Assembly (NCBI GenBank): GCA_009774535.1
Contig: VSNY01000097.1
Location: 1 to 13,912 of the forward strand
From: Lachnospiraceae bacterium
GTDB lineage: Bacteria; Bacillota; Clostridia; Lachnospirales; Lachnospiraceae
Reading direction: 5' to 3'
DNA: 13,912 nt
Below, in pieces: positions 12,180 to 13,912 of the stretch (its first letter is position 1; each line of letters begins with the position of its first letter). Under the pieces are notes generated by a model that searched no databases, was not told the origin of the DNA, and was given only the letters and a program-made list of their open reading frames with translations. A program made the translations under genes and the position numbers.

Positions 12180-13763
12180 ATGAAATTTGATGAATTAGAA
12201 TTATTTCCGGCAATTATGCGTGGAATTAAAGAAATGGGATTTGAAGAGGCGACACCGATCCAGAGCAAAGCGATTCCAGTCCTGATTGAAGGGAAAGACG
12301 TGATTGGCCAGGCGCAGACCGGAACCGGTAAGACAGCAGCATTTGGCATTCCTGTTTTGCAGAAGGTTGACCCATCTAATAAAAAGACACAGGCAGTTAT
12401 TTTATCACCGACCAGGGAGTTAGCGATTCAGGTAGCAGATGAACTGCGCAAACTGAGTAAATATATGCATGGGATTAAAGTGTTGCCGGTCTACGGCGGA
12501 CAGGAGATTACCAAACAGATTCGTTCGCTGAAAGGCGGCTGCCAGATAATCGTAGGTACGCCGGGACGTATTATGGACCATTTGCGCCGCAAGACGATCC
12601 GCTGTGAAGAAGTGGGTACGATTATTTTAGATGAAGCGGATGAAATGCTGGACATGGGCTTTCGGGAAGATATTGAGACGATTTTGGAATATATTCCTGG
12701 CGGACATCAGACCGTGCTTTTCTCGGCGACGATGCCAAAGCCGATTCTGGAGATTACAAGAAAGTACCAGCATGAAGCGGTAACGATCAAGATTGTAAAA
12801 AAAGAACTGACCGTTCCTAGTATTGAGCAGTATTATTATGATGCGAAAAGGCGGGATAAGGTCGATATGCTGACCAGACTGCTGGATTATTATAATCCGA
12901 AACTGTCTTTGATTTTCTGCAATACAAAGCGGTGTGTGGATGAACTGACAAAAGAACTGTCAGACCGGGGATATTTTGCAGAAGGGCTTCATGGAGATAT
13001 GAAGCAGGCGCAGCGTGACCGGGTTATGAAGAATTTCCGTACAGGTAAGACAGAGATTTTGATTGCGACGGATGTTGCTGCCAGAGGGATTGATGTGGAT
13101 GATGTGGAGGCTGTGTTTAACTATGATCTTCCACAGGATGATGAATATTACGTACACCGGATTGGACGTACCGGACGTGCGGGCCGCACAGGTATGGCGT
13201 TTACTTTTGTAAAAGGGAAAGAAGTCTATAAGCTGAAAGAGATTGAACGTTACTGCAAGACCAAGATACTTGCGCGGAAACTGCCTTCTATGGATGATGT
13301 GACCGTGATTAAGACGGAAAAGATTATGGAACAGCTGGAACAGATTATGGAAGAAAATGATTTGTCCCGGATGCTGGATCTGATCGAGGATAAGATCAAT
13401 GAGGCAGATTATACAGCGATGGATATTGCGGCGGCGTTTTTAAGACAGGCGCTGTACGGATATGAGGATAACAGCCGTTCCCATGACGATTTGTTTGATT
13501 TTGGAGATACGGGTGCGGAAGAAGGCATGGTAAGGCTGTTTATTAATATAGGAAAGAACCAAAGAGTGCGTCCGGGCGATATCCTGGGTGCGATTGCCGG
13601 AGAAGCAGGAATTTCCGGGGATCTTGTAGGTGCGATTGATATGTATGATAAGTACACATTTGTGGAAGTGCCGCGGGAGTATGGGAAGGAAGTGCTTAAG
13701 GCGATGTCGAAGGCGAAGATTAAAGGAAAATCGATAAATATCGAGCCTGCGAATCAGAAATAG
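12180..13763 (+). CDS. DEAD-box ATP-dependent RNA helicase with C-terminal DbpA-like RNA-binding domain
   Basis: From the ATG at 12180 the product is 527 residues, the normal size for clostridial CshA/DeaD-type helicases. All core motifs are present: Q motif (FEEATPIQ, 21-28), motif I AQTGTGKT (45-52), Ia PTREL (77-81), Ib TPGR (127-130), II DEAD (151-154), III SAT (182-184), and HRIGRTGR (326-333). The end (about 449-522, MVRLFINIGKNQRVRPGDILGAIAGEAGI...) matches the DbpA-type RNA-binding domain that directs such helicases to structured RNA. The role is unwinding RNA in ribosome assembly, RNA decay or cold adaptation. The start is supported by AAGGAG and an own promoter, but the frame is open upstream through a GIY-YIG domain to 11799. 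Residues upstream of the ATG are encoded by promoter sequence and look unconserved. Confidence 0.93.
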   Translation: MKFDELELFPAIMRGIKEMGFEEATPIQSKAIPVLIEGKDVIGQAQTGTGKTAAFGIPVLQKVDPSNKKTQAVILSPTRELAIQVADELRKLSKYMHGIKVLPVYGGQEITKQIRSLKGGCQIIVGTPGRIMDHLRRKTIRCEEVGTIILDEADEMLDMGFREDIETILEYIPGGHQTVLFSATMPKPILEITRKYQHEAVTIKIVKKELTVPSIEQYYYDAKRRDKVDMLTRLLDYYNPKLSLIFCNTKRCVDELTKELSDRGYFAEGLHGDMKQAQRDRVMKNFRTGKTEILIATDVAARGIDVDDVEAVFNYDLPQDDEYYVHRIGRTGRAGRTGMAFTFVKGKEVYKLKEIERYCKTKILARKLPSMDDVTVIKTEKIMEQLEQIMEENDLSRMLDLIEDKINEADYTAMDIAAAFLRQALYGYEDNSRSHDDLFDFGDTGAEEGMVRLFINIGKNQRVRPGDILGAIAGEAGISGDLVGAIDMYDKYTFVEVPREYGKEVLKAMSKAKIKGKSINIEPANQK

Positions 13764-13812
13764 AATAGCTGTCCGGATGATATGGAACTGTGAGCAGATG
13801 ATGTTGCGTAAT

Positions 13813-13851
13813 TTGCTGATGGTTCCTGGTTTCTTTATGATATATCAGCAA
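13813..13851 (+). terminator. Weak hairpin downstream of the helicase
   Basis: TTGCTGAT (13813-13820) and ATCAGCAA (13844-13851) form a perfect 8-bp stem with a 23-nt loop, followed by TTAGTATTTT. The loop is long and the T run broken. The remaining 148 bases after the helicase stop show no other gene. Confidence 0.3.
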
Positions 13852-13912
13852 TTAGTATTTTCAGATACGGGCTGAAGCCGCATAAAAACAGGGTGTTTGC
13901 AAAATTAATTTG

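Noticed and set aside
1..13912. tRNA or rRNA genes
   Set aside because: I saw no tRNA-like cloverleaf ending or conserved rRNA stretch on either strand, though I could not run a search program.

Overview
The window looks like a chromosomal stretch from a Gram-positive anaerobe of the class Clostridia, probably Lachnospiraceae-like. The grounds are strong AGGAGG ribosome sites, near-consensus sigma-A promoters, moderate G+C in the backbone genes, a BceAB-type transporter with an intramembrane-sensing kinase, a two-ferredoxin iron-sulfur protein, and a membrane-anchored LytM-like protein of the type seen in spore formers. This rests on family resemblance only.

Layout. Positions 1-188 hold the end of a DUF1703/PD-(D/E)XK-type gene that appears to have lost its catalytic core. 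Positions 189-571 are AT-rich, with hairpins and short tandem repeats. A MerR-family regulator (572-1387, minus) is divergent from an ABC ATPase and FtsX-like permease pair (1609-4318, plus). This pair converges on, and overlaps by 50 bp, a two-component operon of response regulator then histidine kinase (4269-5971, minus). Together these genes form a complete BceRS-BceAB-like module for peptide-antibiotic sensing and resistance, in an unusual convergent order and with an extra MerR gene.

Back-to-back promoters at 6011-6062 separate the response regulator from a clearly AT-rich two-gene operon (6122-8438). It encodes a DUF262 protein and a HEPN protein with an intact R-N-D-I-A-H motif, and is the best candidate for a little-described defence system here. 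A strong hairpin ends it. A minus-strand iron-sulfur protein (8537-9838) follows. Upstream of that gene is a GC-rich non-coding block (about 10115-10353) built around a near-perfect inverted repeat with 45-nt arms.

The right side reads on the plus strand. A LytM/M23-like protein lacks the metal ligands (10468-11376). A near-consensus promoter then drives about 370 nt of apparently non-coding, hairpin-rich sequence. After it, one open frame carries a GIY-YIG domain and continues without a stop into a DEAD-box RNA helicase (to 13763). The helicase also has its own internal promoter and ribosome site, so the two parts may be expressed separately, as a fusion, or both.
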